From NCBI GenBank assembly GCA_016791105.1, contig JAEUNM010000068.1, forward strand, positions 1-64,000: a DNA stretch of 64,000 bases. The letters are read 5' to 3'. Below the pieces are notes generated by a model, which worked only from the letters and a program-made list of their open reading frames with translations, did not search any database and had not been told where the DNA came from. The position numbers and the translations under genes are program-made. Below, piece by piece: positions 42,225-51,167 of the stretch. This stretch comes from Rhodocyclaceae bacterium (GTDB lineage: Bacteria; Pseudomonadota; Gammaproteobacteria; Burkholderiales; Rhodocyclaceae). Position 1 is the stretch's first letter. Every line of letters starts with the position of its first letter.

Positions 42225-42527
42225 ATGCGCGTGATTGCCGTTGCAAGCTTGCGAACTTTCTGGACCCAGCATCCCGACGCAGAACACGCGTTGAGAGCTT
42301 GGTACGAGGAAGCCACGCACGCTAGCTGGACCCAACCCGCCGACATCAAGGCGCAGTTTCGCAGCGCCAGCGTACTCAAAAACCGGCGTGTCGTGTTCAA
42401 CATCAAGGGTAACGAATACCGCCTGGTCGTCGCAATCGCCTACAAGCTGCAGGTGGTGTACGTGAAATTTGTCGGCACGCATAAGGAATACGACGCCGTA
42501 AATGCCGAGACCGTAGAGCCTGAGTGA
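42225..42527 (+). CDS. higB: type II toxin HigB (mRNA interferase)
   Basis: A 100-residue RelE/HigB-fold toxin. The sequence begins RVIAVASLRTFW, continues ADIKAQFRSASVLKNRRVVF and ends LQVVYVKFVGTHKEYD, matching the HigB toxin family that cleaves mRNA, often on the ribosome. The toxin gene comes first, as is usual for hig modules. It is followed seven bases later by the antitoxin. No strong ribosome site is seen; the palindrome at 42193-42215 lies directly upstream. Confidence 0.88.
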   Translation: MRVIAVASLRTFWTQHPDAEHALRAWYEEATHASWTQPADIKAQFRSASVLKNRRVVFNIKGNEYRLVVAIAYKLQVVYVKFVGTHKEYDAVNAETVEPE

Positions 42528-42534
42528 GGACAAT

Positions 42535-42894
42535 ATGGACATCCGCCCCATCCACGACGACGCCGACTACCGGGCTGCCCTGAAAGAGATTTCGGTCCTC
42601 ATGGAGTCCGATCCGGATCCGCACACGTCGGACGGAGATCGGCTGGACGTAATGACTACGCTGGTCCAGGCCTATGAAGGCCGGCACTTTCCGATCGATC
42701 CGCCCGATCCCGTGGAGGCCATCAAATTCCGTATGGAACAAAGCGGCCTCTCCGTGAAGGACCTGGAACCGATGATAGGCAGGAAAAACCGCGTGTACGA
42801 AATTCTGTCGCGCAAGCGTCCGCTCACCTTGGCCATGATACGCAGGTTGCACCAGCAACTCGGGATTCCGGCAGAGGTGCTGATCGGACAATGA
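42535..42894 (+). CDS. higA: type II antitoxin HigA (XRE-like)
   Basis: A 119-residue antitoxin. The N-terminal ~60 residues (DIRPIHDDADYRAALKEI, HFPIDPPDPVEAIKF) neutralise the toxin. The C-terminal part is a helix-turn-helix (MEQSGLSVKDLEPMIGRKNR, ILSRKRPLTLAMIRRLHQQL) that binds DNA and autorepresses. This is the DUF-type HigA common in proteobacteria, with an extended acidic N-terminus. It is paired with higB in one operon. The two-gene unit lies between two copies of the family B repeat. Confidence 0.88.
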   Translation: MDIRPIHDDADYRAALKEISVLMESDPDPHTSDGDRLDVMTTLVQAYEGRHFPIDPPDPVEAIKFRMEQSGLSVKDLEPMIGRKNRVYEILSRKRPLTLAMIRRLHQQLGIPAEVLIGQ

Positions 42895-42918
42895 TCCAGT
42901 CCATGCGCAGGGGCGTCG

Positions 42919-43006
42919 CGTAGCTTGGGGCGAGCTTGCGAACCCCAACGCCAGTCCGTCTTTGAGCGCGGGAATGTTGGGGTTCCTTCGTCACCACCAA
43001 CCTACG
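42919..43006. repeat. family B palindromic repeat between higBA and uma2
   Basis: CGTAGCTTGGGGCGAGCTTG, then a spacer with TTTGAGCGCGGGAA, then GTTGGGGTTCCTTCGTCAC and CCAACCTACG. It is the middle of three near-identical copies. Confidence 0.8.
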
Positions 43007-43038
43007 TGGCGGTGTAGTCGGTACGGACGACTGTCGGC

Positions 43039-43632
43039 TCAGGTTTCGGGCAATCCGAGTTTGTCCAATACCCGCGCCCAGTCTATCGCTACGCCGGGCA
43101 GTACGCCTTCGGGCGTTGGCGCGTTCAGTTCGCTGATCGTGGCGCGACCGTAGCCGCGGCCGTCGTGACGATAAATGGTGAGCACGCGGTCGGTGGGCTG
43201 CACCAGCCAATATTCGCGCACGCCTGCGCGCTCATAGGCGGCGAGTTTCACGATCTGGTCGTGGCCGGCCGAGGACGGGGACAATACTTCCATGATCCAG
43301 TCCGGCGCGCCGCGTACCTGGCGCGTGCCGATTTTTTGTGCGTCGCACACCACCATGAGGTCCGGCTGAACCACCGTCGTTACCTCGTCGTCGGCTTCGT
43401 TACCGCGCGGCAACAGGACGTCTACGGGTGACAAAAGTACGCGGCAGTCCCGCGCGTCTAGCGCATCGGCCAACTGGCGGGCGACTTCAAATACCACCGT
43501 CTGGTGTGCGATGGTCGGTGCTGGAGCCATCAGGAAGGCCGCACCCTCTATGAGTTCATAGCGCGCGTCGTCCGGCCAGGCGCGGTAATCGGCATAGGAA
43601 TGGCGCTTGTCGTCGCGCAGTGCGTAGCCCAT
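43039..43632 (-). CDS. Uma2 family (DUF820) putative endonuclease
   Basis: A 197-residue protein of the Uma2/DUF820 family, with a PD-(D/E)XK-like nuclease core. The catalytic pattern is visible as QPDLMVVC (about 110), then PDWIMEVLSPSSAGHD with the acidic residue in MEV (about 130), and KLAAYERAGVREYWLV (about 150). These genes are very abundant in cyanobacteria, sporadic elsewhere and often mobile; the biological role is unclear. GGAGG precedes the ATG. It is a single gene bracketed by family B repeats on both sides. Confidence 0.88.
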   Translation of the reverse strand: MGYALRDDKRHSYADYRAWPDDARYELIEGAAFLMAPAPTIAHQTVVFEVARQLADALDARDCRVLLSPVDVLLPRGNEADDEVTTVVQPDLMVVCDAQKIGTRQVRGAPDWIMEVLSPSSAGHDQIVKLAAYERAGVREYWLVQPTDRVLTIYRHDGRGYGRATISELNAPTPEGVLPGVAIDWARVLDKLGLPET

Positions 43633-43694
43633 GGCAGCCTCCAGGGAGTCACCGGGCCAGTTTACCAGCCCCGACCGGGGTGCAGGTGTTGGCG

Positions 43695-43776
43695 TGTAGC
43701 TTGGGGTGAGCCTGCGAACCCCAACGCCAGCGCGTGTTTGAGCGTGCGAGTGTTGGGCTTCCTTCGCCACCCCATG
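43695..43776. repeat. family B palindromic repeat, right of uma2
   Basis: GTAGCTTGGGGTGAGCCTG, then TTTGAGCGTGCGAG, then TGTTGGGCTTCCTTCGCCAC. This is the third copy; the right end diverges (CCCATGCAAG) just before the lipoprotein stop codon. Confidence 0.75.
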
Positions 43777-43783
43777 CAAGGGG

Positions 43784-44497
43784 CTAATGCACGGGCAGCA
43801 ATACCGCCGTAGCCAAAGTTTGCACGACACGCACGACGACGCGGCGGTTCTTGTCGGCCACCAGCCGGGAGGCGAAATCCAGGTGGGCGATGATTTTGCC
43901 GAATTCGCGTTCGTAACTGAGGTTGGCCGGCTCGCCTTCCGCGCTGCGGCCGGCGTTCGACAAGATGTATAACTCGCCCTGCGCGTCGCGCTTGTTGGAT
44001 AGCCGCCAGATGGCGATTTCGACGTTGCGCGCGGCGTTGTACAGGGCTTGCGGGTCGAGTTCATCGACCACGAACAGTTCGGTGCGGTCCTGGTAGGCGG
44101 TGCGTATCATGCCTCCCAGGCCGGCGACCAGGGCCGCGACGCGGTCGCCTGCAAAGTCGTCCTGGAACGCCAGCACGATCACTTCGGTGCCACGCCGGCC
44201 GCCGAATTCTTCCAGCCGCCAATTGTGTTCGGCCTGGAACAACCGGTCCATGGCGGCTTCCACACTGCCGTAGCCGGCGCGGCGGAATTCGCGCGGATTG
44301 CGGCGGTATAGCTTTTCCGCGATGCGCTTGAGGCCGGCGAACACTTCCAGTTGTTGCGCCTCCAGCACGCGGTCGATATCGGTTTTCACCACACTGGATG
44401 CCGACATGCCCTTGTCCGGCGCCGGATAGGTGCCGGTATTGCTGCAGGCCGCCAGCAGCGGCAGCAGGCACAGACCGAGGCGGCGGGCGACATGCAT
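43784..44497 (-). CDS. hypothetical lipoprotein
   Basis: A 237-residue protein with a lipoprotein signal (LGLCLLPLLAAC, lipidated Cys18). The mature part has NPREFRRAGYGSVEAAMDRL, GTEVIVLAFQDDFAGDRVAA and DELDPQALYNAARNVEIAIW. I do not recognise a characterised family; it may be a conserved betaproteobacterial envelope protein. It begins three bases after the dedA-type stop on the same strand and is likely cotranscribed. The open frame continues far upstream (to 45070) across dedA, but this is a shadow. Confidence 0.75.
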   Translation of the reverse strand: MHVARRLGLCLLPLLAACSNTGTYPAPDKGMSASSVVKTDIDRVLEAQQLEVFAGLKRIAEKLYRRNPREFRRAGYGSVEAAMDRLFQAEHNWRLEEFGGRRGTEVIVLAFQDDFAGDRVAALVAGLGGMIRTAYQDRTELFVVDELDPQALYNAARNVEIAIWRLSNKRDAQGELYILSNAGRSAEGEPANLSYEREFGKIIAHLDFASRLVADKNRRVVVRVVQTLATAVLLPVH

Positions 44498-44499
44498 CG

Positions 44500-45150
44500 T
44501 CAGCCCGCCGAACGCGCAGCACGGCGCGAGCGCAGGTAGCTGATCGCCAGCGGCAGGAGCGATATCGCGATGATGGCGAGGATGACGAAACTGAGGTTCT
44601 GCTTGATGAAAGGGAGATTGCCGAACCAATAGCCGGCCAGCGTGAGCGAACAGATCCAGGTGATGCCGCCCAGTGTGTCCATGAGCACGAAGCGCGCATA
44701 GGTCATTGCCGCGACACCCGCCACGAAAGGCGCGAAAGTGCGTGCGAGGGGCAGAAAGCGCGCGATCACGAGGGTTTTGCCGCCGTGGGTTTCGTAAAAG
44801 CCGTGTGCCTTGTCGAAGGCGCGCCGGTTGAATAGGCGCGATTGTTCCCAGCGGAATACGCGCGGCCCCACCCAGCGGCCTATCCAGTAATTGGTGTTGT
44901 CGCCGATCAGCGCCGCGCACAGCAGCACCGCGATCAACAGGCCGATATTGAGTCCGCCCGTGGCGGCCAGCGCGCCGGCCACGAACAGCAGCGAATCGCC
45001 GGGCAGGAAGGGCGTGACCACCAGTCCGGTTTCGCAAAATATGATCAGGAACAATATGCCGTACAGCCACACGCCGTACTGCGCCAGCAGCGCAGCGAGG
45101 TGGCGGTCCAGGTGCAGCACGATGTCGATGAATTGAGCCAGAAATTCCAT
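44500..45150 (-). CDS. DedA family membrane protein (VTT domain)
   Basis: A 216-residue inner-membrane protein of the DedA/SNARE-associated (VTT) family, implicated in lipid-carrier scrambling and membrane homeostasis. The family signatures are GLVVTPFLPGDSLLFVAGAL, the FYETHGGKTLVIARFLP motif with the conserved Arg, and FAPFVAGVAAMTY. Five to six hydrophobic segments span the protein. The start is ATG 45150. It is divergent from mutL across 129 bases. The lipoprotein gene follows immediately. Confidence 0.9.
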   Translation of the reverse strand: MEFLAQFIDIVLHLDRHLAALLAQYGVWLYGILFLIIFCETGLVVTPFLPGDSLLFVAGALAATGGLNIGLLIAVLLCAALIGDNTNYWIGRWVGPRVFRWEQSRLFNRRAFDKAHGFYETHGGKTLVIARFLPLARTFAPFVAGVAAMTYARFVLMDTLGGITWICSLTLAGYWFGNLPFIKQNLSFVILAIIAISLLPLAISYLRSRRAARSAG

Positions 45151-45279
45151 GCCGGCGCGGAGGGATGGGGATGGCGCCGCATGATAGCGCAAGGATGGTC
45201 AGCCGCCGCCGCCTGGGCTAAGCTTGCGGCTTGCCGCGCCGTCCGTGCGCGGCCTTTGCTCATTGCGCGAAAGTTCTGC

Positions 45280-47133
45280 ATGCCCGCCATACAGGTATTG
45301 CCCGACCTGCTCATTTCCCAGATTGCCGCCGGTGAAGTTGTGGAGCGGCCCGCATCGGTGCTCAAGGAAGTGCTCGAAAACGCGCTCGATGCCGGGGCGA
45401 GCACGGTCGAAGTGGCGCTGGACGAGGGCGGCGTGCGCCGCCTGCGCGTGGCGGACGACGGTTGCGGCATCGCGCGTGACGATTTGCCGCTGGCCCTGGC
45501 GCGCCATGCCACGTCCAAAATTACCTCGCTGGAAGATTTGGAGGGCGTGCGCAGCATGGGCTTTCGCGGCGAGGCGCTGGCCGCCATCGCCAGCGTGGCG
45601 CGCCTGACGCTCACCAGCCGCATCGCCGAGGCAAACGAGGCCTGGCGCATCAGCGTGCCGGGCGGCGAACTGGCGCCGGCGGCGCTGGCGCGCGGCACCG
45701 TGGTGGATGTGGAAGATTTGTATTACGCGACGCCGGCACGGCGCAAATTCCTCAAGAGCGAACCGACCGAGTACGGCCACTGCGAGGACGTGTTCCGGCG
45801 CATCGCACTGGCGCGGCCGCAGGTAAAGCTGCAATTGACGCGCAACGGCCGCATCGTGCATCGCTGGCCGGGTGCCGCCGCCGCCCAGCGCGTGGCGCAG
45901 GTGCTGGGCGAAGAATTTACCGGCGCCGCGCGCGCGCTGGAGGTGCAGGCCGGGCCGGTGGCGTTGTCCGGTTTCGTGGCGCTGCCGGCTTATTCGCGCG
46001 CCTCGCGCGATGCGCAATATTTTTTCGTGAATGGCCGCTTCGTGCGCGACAAACTGCTCACCCACGCGGTGCGCGAAGCGTACGCCGACATCCTGCACGA
46101 GGCCCGCCATCCGGCCTATGTGCTGGCGCTCACGCTGGATCCGCGTGCGGTGGACGTGAACGTGCATCCGGCCAAAATCGAAGTGCGCTTTCGCGACGCG
46201 CGCGGCATCCACCAGTTTGTGTATCACGCGCTGGAGCGGGTGCTGGCCGAGCCGCTGGCCGGCGCGGCGAGCGCTGCGGCGGCGCCCGCCGCGTTCCATT
46301 TGCCGCCGCCCGGCGCGGCGCCTGCCCAGCCGCGTTTTCAGCGCGAACTGGCGGTCTCGGAAGGCGGCGTGACCCAGGCCGCGCAACGCTATTTCGACGC
46401 CTTTGCGCTGCCGCGCACGGGCACTGCGCCCACGCTGGCGCCGGTTACCGGGTTCGCGCCGGCGGCCCTGCCGGCCGCTGGCGCGGCGCTGCCCCTGCGT
46501 CCGGGCGCCGCCGCGGCGGCCGGTGCGGAACAAAGCGAGGCCGAAGCCGCCGTGCCGCCTCTGGGCTATGCGCTGGCGCAGCTTGCCGGCGTATATGTGC
46601 TGGCGCAAAACCGCGCCGGGCTGGTGCTGGTGGATATGCACGCGGCGCACGAGCGCATTCTGTATGAACGCCTCAAAGCCGTGGTGGAAGGCATGCCGGC
46701 GGCGCAAAAGCTGCTCATACCGGCCGTGGTGGCGGTGAGTGCGCGCGAACTGGCGACCGCCGAAGAACACGCTGCCACGCTGGACCGGCTGGGCTTCGAG
46801 GTCGCGCCGGTGGGGCCGCAGGAACTTGCGCTGCGCAGCGTGCCGCAATTGCTGGTGCGTGCGCATTTGCCCGATCTGTTGCGCGCCCTGCTGGAAGATT
46901 TGGCCGAACAGCCGGCCAGCCGCGTGATCGAAACGCGCCGCAACGAATTGCTCGCGACCATGGCCTGTCACGGTGCCGTGCGCGCCAACCGCCAGCTCGC
47001 GCCGGCCGAAATGAACGCCTTGTTGCGCGACATGGAAGCGTGCGAACGCGCCGACCAGTGCAACCACGGCCGCCCGACCTGGGTGCAATTGTCCATGGCT
47101 GAACTGGACCGCCTGTTCATGCGCGGCCGCTGA
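45280..47133 (+). CDS. mutL: DNA mismatch repair protein MutL
   Basis: A 617-residue mismatch repair ATPase. The N-terminal GHKL ATPase domain shows [16 protein letters not shown] (start), DDGCGI and [13 protein letters not shown]. The transducer domain (about 210-330) ends in [14 protein letters not shown]. An Ala/Pro-rich linker (about 345-420) leads to the C-terminal dimerisation domain ([14 protein letters not shown]). The C-terminus lacks the DQHAX2EX4E endonuclease motif: the equivalent region reads [14 protein letters not shown], where the DQHA Gln is replaced. The start was placed at ATG 45280. It is followed by miaA after 11 bases, a common pairing. Confidence 0.94.
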   Translation: MPAIQVLPDLLISQIAAGEVVERPASVLKEVLENALDAGASTVEVALDEGGVRRLRVADDGCGIARDDLPLALARHATSKITSLEDLEGVRSMGFRGEALAAIASVARLTLTSRIAEANEAWRISVPGGELAPAALARGTVVDVEDLYYATPARRKFLKSEPTEYGHCEDVFRRIALARPQVKLQLTRNGRIVHRWPGAAAAQRVAQVLGEEFTGAARALEVQAGPVALSGFVALPAYSRASRDAQYFFVNGRFVRDKLLTHAVREAYADILHEARHPAYVLALTLDPRAVDVNVHPAKIEVRFRDARGIHQFVYHALERVLAEPLAGAASAAAAPAAFHLPPPGAAPAQPRFQRELAVSEGGVTQAAQRYFDAFALPRTGTAPTLAPVTGFAPAALPAAGAALPLRPGAAAAAGAEQSEAEAAVPPLGYALAQLAGVYVLAQNRAGLVLVDMHAAHERILYERLKAVVEGMPAAQKLLIPAVVAVSARELATAEEHAATLDRLGFEVAPVGPQELALRSVPQLLVRAHLPDLLRALLEDLAEQPASRVIETRRNELLATMACHGAVRANRQLAPAEMNALLRDMEACERADQCNHGRPTWVQLSMAELDRLFMRGR

Positions 47134-47144
47134 GCGCCACGCCC

Positions 47145-48089
47145 ATGCAGCCGCTGGCGATCTGTTTGATGGGGCCCACCGCCTGCGGCAAAAGCGCGCT
47201 GGCGATGCAGCTCGCGGCGCGTTTCGACCTGGAAATCGTGAGCGTCGATTCGGCCCAGGTATTCCGCGACATGGACGTGGGCACGGCCAAGCCCGATGCG
47301 GCCGAACGCGCCGCCGTGCGGCATCACCTGATCGACCTGATTACGCCCGACCAGGCTTATTCTGCGGCGCGGTTTCGCAGCGACGCGCTGGCCGCCATCG
47401 CGGCTATCGCGGCGCGCGGCCGCCTGCCACTGTTGGTGGGCGGCACCATGCTGTACTACAAGGCGCTGCGCGACGGCCTGTCCGATTTGCCGCCCGCGCA
47501 GGCGGACATGCGCGCCGAAATCGACGCGCAGGCGGCGCGCGACGGTTGGCCCGCACTGCACGCGGAACTGGCACGGCTGGATGCCGCCGCGGCCGCCCGC
47601 CTCAAACCCACGGACGCCCAGCGTATTCAACGCGCGCTCGAAATCGTGCGCCTCACCGGCGCACCGCTGGCGGATGCCTACGCGCGCCGCGACAGCGCCG
47701 AACTGCCGGTGCGTCTGGCGGCCATAGGGCTGGTTCCGGACCAGCGTGCGCCTTTGCACGCCGCCATAGGCCGGCGCTTCGAAGCCATGCTGGCGGCGGG
47801 GCTGGTGGAAGAATTGCGGGCGTTGCGCGAAAAATATGCGCTGGATGCGGGCATGCCTTCGATGCGCTGCGTGGGCTATCGCCAGGCCTGGGAATTTCTC
47901 GACGGCGATATCGACCGCCGCGCGCTGCTGGACAAAGGCACGGCCGCCACGCGCCAGCTTGCCAAGCGCCAGCTCACCTGGCTACGCGCAATGCCTCTGG
48001 ACGCCCGCTTCGACTCTGACAGCGCCGCGCTGGGTGCGCGCGTGGGCGACTGGATCGCGGCCCGGCTGGATCAGGCCGGCGGTACTTAG
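47145..48089 (+). CDS. miaA: tRNA dimethylallyltransferase MiaA
   Basis: A 314-residue enzyme adding an isopentenyl group to A37 of tRNAs reading UNN codons. The P-loop [15 protein letters not shown] is near residue 11, the conserved [16 protein letters not shown] near 36, and the catalytic-site segment [13 protein letters not shown] near 96. The C-terminal signature [16 protein letters not shown] lies near 245. It starts 11 bases after mutL and is probably cotranscribed. hfq, which often follows miaA, is not here. Confidence 0.95.
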   Translation: MQPLAICLMGPTACGKSALAMQLAARFDLEIVSVDSAQVFRDMDVGTAKPDAAERAAVRHHLIDLITPDQAYSAARFRSDALAAIAAIAARGRLPLLVGGTMLYYKALRDGLSDLPPAQADMRAEIDAQAARDGWPALHAELARLDAAAAARLKPTDAQRIQRALEIVRLTGAPLADAYARRDSAELPVRLAAIGLVPDQRAPLHAAIGRRFEAMLAAGLVEELRALREKYALDAGMPSMRCVGYRQAWEFLDGDIDRRALLDKGTAATRQLAKRQLTWLRAMPLDARFDSDSAALGARVGDWIAARLDQAGGT

Positions 48090-48214
48090 GCCGGCCGGGC
48101 CGGCAAGTCCTGGGTGCTTTGCGGCGCGTTTGTTCGTGCGCGGGGTTCTGTGCGCGGCGCGAATGTAGCAAACTATGCGCCGCGCCCACTTGCCGTGTCC
48201 GTCCCTTGTCCGCC

Positions 48215-48850
48215 ATGTCCAATCGCAAAATTCGCGTCATACCGCTTTTTGCCCTGCTGCTGGGTTTGGCTTGCAGCCAGGACGGCTGGGCACACTCCGG
48301 CGAGCATGGCGCAGGCTTCGCGTCGCCCGGCGCGACCGGAAACCCGCCGCTCCGCCGCCCGACCGTGACTACCGCCGCCAAGGCATGTGCCGTCTGCCCT
48401 GGCCTTGCGCTGCCGCGTCCGGCCACCCAGGCCGGCGCCAATGGCACGGCGCGCGGCGACGCGGCGGGCATGAACGCCACCAGCGCAAGCTGGCTGGCGC
48501 CGGCCTTGCTCGGGCTGCTGGGTCTGCTGCTGTGCAGCGCGGCGCTCTACGTGCCGTATGCCACCTGGCGCGAGCGCAAACAGCGCGGGGCCTTGCGCCG
48601 CGCCTGTTCGAATGCCCTGCGTGGCCTTGCGGCCGGCACCGCGGCGTCGATACTGGCCTATGTGGCGGCTGATCTGGTGTTCCACCAAATCATTACGCGC
48701 GGCAATTTTCGCGGCACGTTTTTGTCGCCCGTGCTGGCCATGCCCAGCGCCGCGGCGGTCATGCTGCTGGTGTTCGTGCTGCTGTCGCCGGTGTTTTATT
48801 GGCTGTTCGGCCTCGCTGCGCGCATGCGGCGTGGCCGCGGCGATCGCTGA
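48215..48850 (+). CDS. hypothetical membrane protein
   Basis: A 211-residue protein. A hydrophobic N-terminus (IPLFALLLGLACSQDGWAH) could be a signal peptide or an anchor. After a polar region, three hydrophobic helices follow at about 95-115 (WLAPALLGLLGLLLCSAALY), 140-160 (AAGTAASILAYVAADLVF) and 175-200 (SAAAVMLLVFVLLSPVFYWL). I recognise no family. It is the last gene on the plus strand before the PEP-CTERM gene, with which it converges. The ATG at 48215 is chosen because upstream codons lack a signal-like sequence. Confidence 0.6.
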   Translation: MSNRKIRVIPLFALLLGLACSQDGWAHSGEHGAGFASPGATGNPPLRRPTVTTAAKACAVCPGLALPRPATQAGANGTARGDAAGMNATSASWLAPALLGLLGLLLCSAALYVPYATWRERKQRGALRRACSNALRGLAAGTAASILAYVAADLVFHQIITRGNFRGTFLSPVLAMPSAAAVMLLVFVLLSPVFYWLFGLAARMRRGRGDR

Positions 48851-48924
48851 AACCCGCCCCCGCCGGCGTGCAATGGCCGTTCCGTAAGGGGATGGCCGCA
48901 ACAGCCGTTTGCCGTCCGGTAATG

Positions 48925-50484
48925 TCAGCCGCGCCGCGCGCGGCGCAGCGCAAATGCCAGGGCCGGCAGGCCCAGCAGAGCCAGGGTGCCGGGTTCCGCT
49001 ACGTGCGCGGCATTGAATGCTGCCTCGAGCGGTGCGACGACCTCGCCGCTCAAATTCAGGTACAGGCTGGAATACTGCGCATCGCCGCCTATGCCGCTGG
49101 CGTCGTCGCCGATATCGAAGCGGTAGCTCGCCACGAAATGTCCCAGTTGGGACGTATCGAATCCGGCGCTGCACGTTTGTCCGCTGCCGGCGGCGAGCGT
49201 CGCGAATACCGGGCTGCAGACGGAAAAATGCGTCGCGTCACCGCTCCAGGTAGTGTCGAACAGCCTTAGCGCGGCGGCCGGACTGCCGGACAGCAGGTTG
49301 TAAATATCGAAACTTTGGCCGGCGGCGGCCTCACCCAGCAGCAAAGTGCCGAAATCGATGTTCAGCGTGGTTTGCGCGGCGTTCGCGCTGAATGATCCAT
49401 TGGCGTGCTCGACCACGCGGCCGGACAGATTCAGGTTCAGCGTGTAGTCGGCGGGGTGATCCCCGGCACTGTGGCGGGAGGCAGATGCACCCACGTCGGC
49501 ATCGGAAAAGGCAAGTTGGTAGCTGGCGGCAAAATTTCCGGCCGCCGCGGTGTTGAGGCCGGCCGTTTGCGCAAGCCCCTGACCCGCCGCCAGATTGGCG
49601 AAACCGGCGGGCAGGCTGGTCGTGAATGCGGCGGTGTTGCCGCTGCCGCTCACCTGGTCCAGGTCTAGCCCTACCTGATTGGCGGCGTTGGGCGTCATCT
49701 GGCGGTTTGCCAGCAGGAACGCCGCCGCGCTCGGGGTAGAGCCGACGAACCAGGTACCGAAATCGATGTTTTGCGTCGATTGTGCGCTAGACAGGCTGAA
49801 CGAGGGCGCCGCGTGCGCGAGGTAATCGTACTGAACGTGCAGGTTGCCGTGCCAGGCTGCGTCCAGGGTGGCGGTGGCGGACGAGAAGCTGTTGCGCGTG
49901 GCGGTCGCGGATAGGGCCGCGCTGCGGGTGACCGAGAGCGCCCCCGGCGCGCCCGCGACGTAAGCATTCAAACTGCCCGCCGCGATGTCGAGGGTGGCAT
50001 CGGTGGCGCTATTGACGGTACTGGAATGGCCGTTGCAATTGTTACCGTTGTGGCTGGTGGTGCAGGTTTGCGTGCGCGACAGGGCGGCAAAACTGGCCGA
50101 TGCCCCAGGCGCGGACAATGTGGCGGCACCCAGGGTGGCGCTCGCGTCTGCGTTTTGGCTGCCGGGCGCGGCGGTGTTCTGCGTGGTGCCGGTCACGGCG
50201 AGCGAGGTGCTGCGGTGCGAATTGAGGCTTATCTGCGCACCGGTCAGAACGCCCAGGGCGGGGTCGAAACGCGTGATGGTGGAACTACCGGCCAGGGCGC
50301 CTGTGCTGGACCTCGCGTCGGCGGCACCGCCGTGCGTGCCGGTAATGCTCGCGCTGTCGCTGAAACCATAGCCGGCCGTACTGACCAGGGCTGCCTGCGC
50401 GGGCGCGTACAGCAGGCCGCAAGTCGCCGCCAGTGAAATTGCGGCGGCGAGCGGACGCAGGCCATGACGTTTCTGTGTTCGCAT
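48925..50484 (-). CDS. PEP-CTERM sorting-signal surface protein with choice-of-anchor D domains
   Basis: A 519-residue exported protein. The signal peptide (LAAAISLAATCGLLYAPAQA) is followed by a Ser/Ala/Thr-rich body. Two repeats have the IDFGTWFVGSTPSAAAF and IDFGTLLLGEAAAGQSF patterns seen in choice-of-anchor D and ASH-like domains. The C-terminus EPGTLALLGLPALAFAL followed by a short Arg-rich tail is a PEP-CTERM signal, recognised by an exosortase (EpsH type) not in this window. Such proteins are placed in the extracellular matrix of floc- or biofilm-forming bacteria. It has few Cys and is low-complexity. Confidence 0.88.
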   Translation of the reverse strand: MRTQKRHGLRPLAAAISLAATCGLLYAPAQAALVSTAGYGFSDSASITGTHGGAADARSSTGALAGSSTITRFDPALGVLTGAQISLNSHRSTSLAVTGTTQNTAAPGSQNADASATLGAATLSAPGASASFAALSRTQTCTTSHNGNNCNGHSSTVNSATDATLDIAAGSLNAYVAGAPGALSVTRSAALSATATRNSFSSATATLDAAWHGNLHVQYDYLAHAAPSFSLSSAQSTQNIDFGTWFVGSTPSAAAFLLANRQMTPNAANQVGLDLDQVSGSGNTAAFTTSLPAGFANLAAGQGLAQTAGLNTAAAGNFAASYQLAFSDADVGASASRHSAGDHPADYTLNLNLSGRVVEHANGSFSANAAQTTLNIDFGTLLLGEAAAGQSFDIYNLLSGSPAAALRLFDTTWSGDATHFSVCSPVFATLAAGSGQTCSAGFDTSQLGHFVASYRFDIGDDASGIGGDAQYSSLYLNLSGEVVAPLEAAFNAAHVAEPGTLALLGLPALAFALRRARRG

Positions 50485-50868
50485 GATGCATCGCTAATCC
50501 GAATATCGATGGATGGCGAGTCTAGACATGCATTGCTTTGGTAATTGTGATGAATGAACGGTTTTTTTGGTTTGTTCTATGTAAACGTGAAGTTTGTTAT
50601 GTTTCACAGGTCTGGAAGTGAGCCTTTCAAGGGTTCATTTTGTGTGAATATAAAATTCATAACTTATCGTTTTATAAGCAATTCAAAGAAACAAAATTTG
50701 ATGAAATCGAAAATTAGCGATGGTTTTCACGTATTTTCCAAATCCGAAAACTTTAGGGAATATTCCACACTTTGCCGCGTTGAATGCCGCGTTGCAGCGG
50801 CGCGACTGCGGCCGGACGGGCGTCAGACGGGAAAGCTGGAGTGGGCGGGCGGCACGTGCCGGCGGCGG

Positions 50869-50899
50869 TTTTCTGGGGGTGCGGGCGTCCCGCCCGCAA
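50869..50899. repeat. family C hairpin repeat
   Basis: TTTTCTGGGGGTGCGGGCG, then TCC, then CGCCCGCA. It is the same core as 34341-34375 with only the inner arms conserved. Confidence 0.65.
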
Positions 50900-51083
50900 G
50901 ATGTCACGGCGCCGGCGGCGATGGCGGGCGGCATCTGGCGCGCGGCGCCGCCAAGCCAGGCAGAAGTAAAGCTACGGAGCGGTCCGGGCGAGGCCGCGGC
51001 GGTCCTTCCCATCCGCGCGGGAAGCCTTGTCAACGTGCAACACGGATGCCAACTCGCGCGGCCGGCTTGTGCCGCGCCGCGGT

Positions 51084-51116
51084 TTTTCTGGGGGTGCGGG
51101 CACTCCGCCCGCACCA
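51084..51116. repeat. family C hairpin repeat
   Basis: TTTTCTGGGGGTGCGGGC, then ACTC, then CGCCCGCACC. It is 215 bases from the previous copy and ends shortly before the cupin gene. Confidence 0.65.
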
Positions 51117-51167
51117 ACTGAACTGCCCAACCGCGGGCGGGCAACATGCCCGCCCTGCGATTTCGCC

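Larger units (their letters stand above)
50485..51167. other. intergenic: AT-rich block and family C repeats
   Basis: A 683-base gap. Bases 50520-50770 are strikingly AT-rich compared with the window and lie upstream of the PEP-CTERM gene, so they probably hold its promoter. Two related ~33-base stretches occur at about 50574 and 50636. Bases 50840-51140 are GC-rich with two family C repeats. No gene is supported; frames here encode the GRDARTP-type peptides that family C generates. Confidence 0.45.

Noticed and set aside
45199..47088. A 629-codon frame on the minus strand opposite mutL
   Set aside because: It is an antisense shadow of mutL with no domain resemblance.
50683..51147. A 154-codon minus-strand frame upstream of the PEP-CTERM gene
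   Set aside because: It spans two family C repeats and an AT-rich block with an abrupt composition change. No domain is recognisable.
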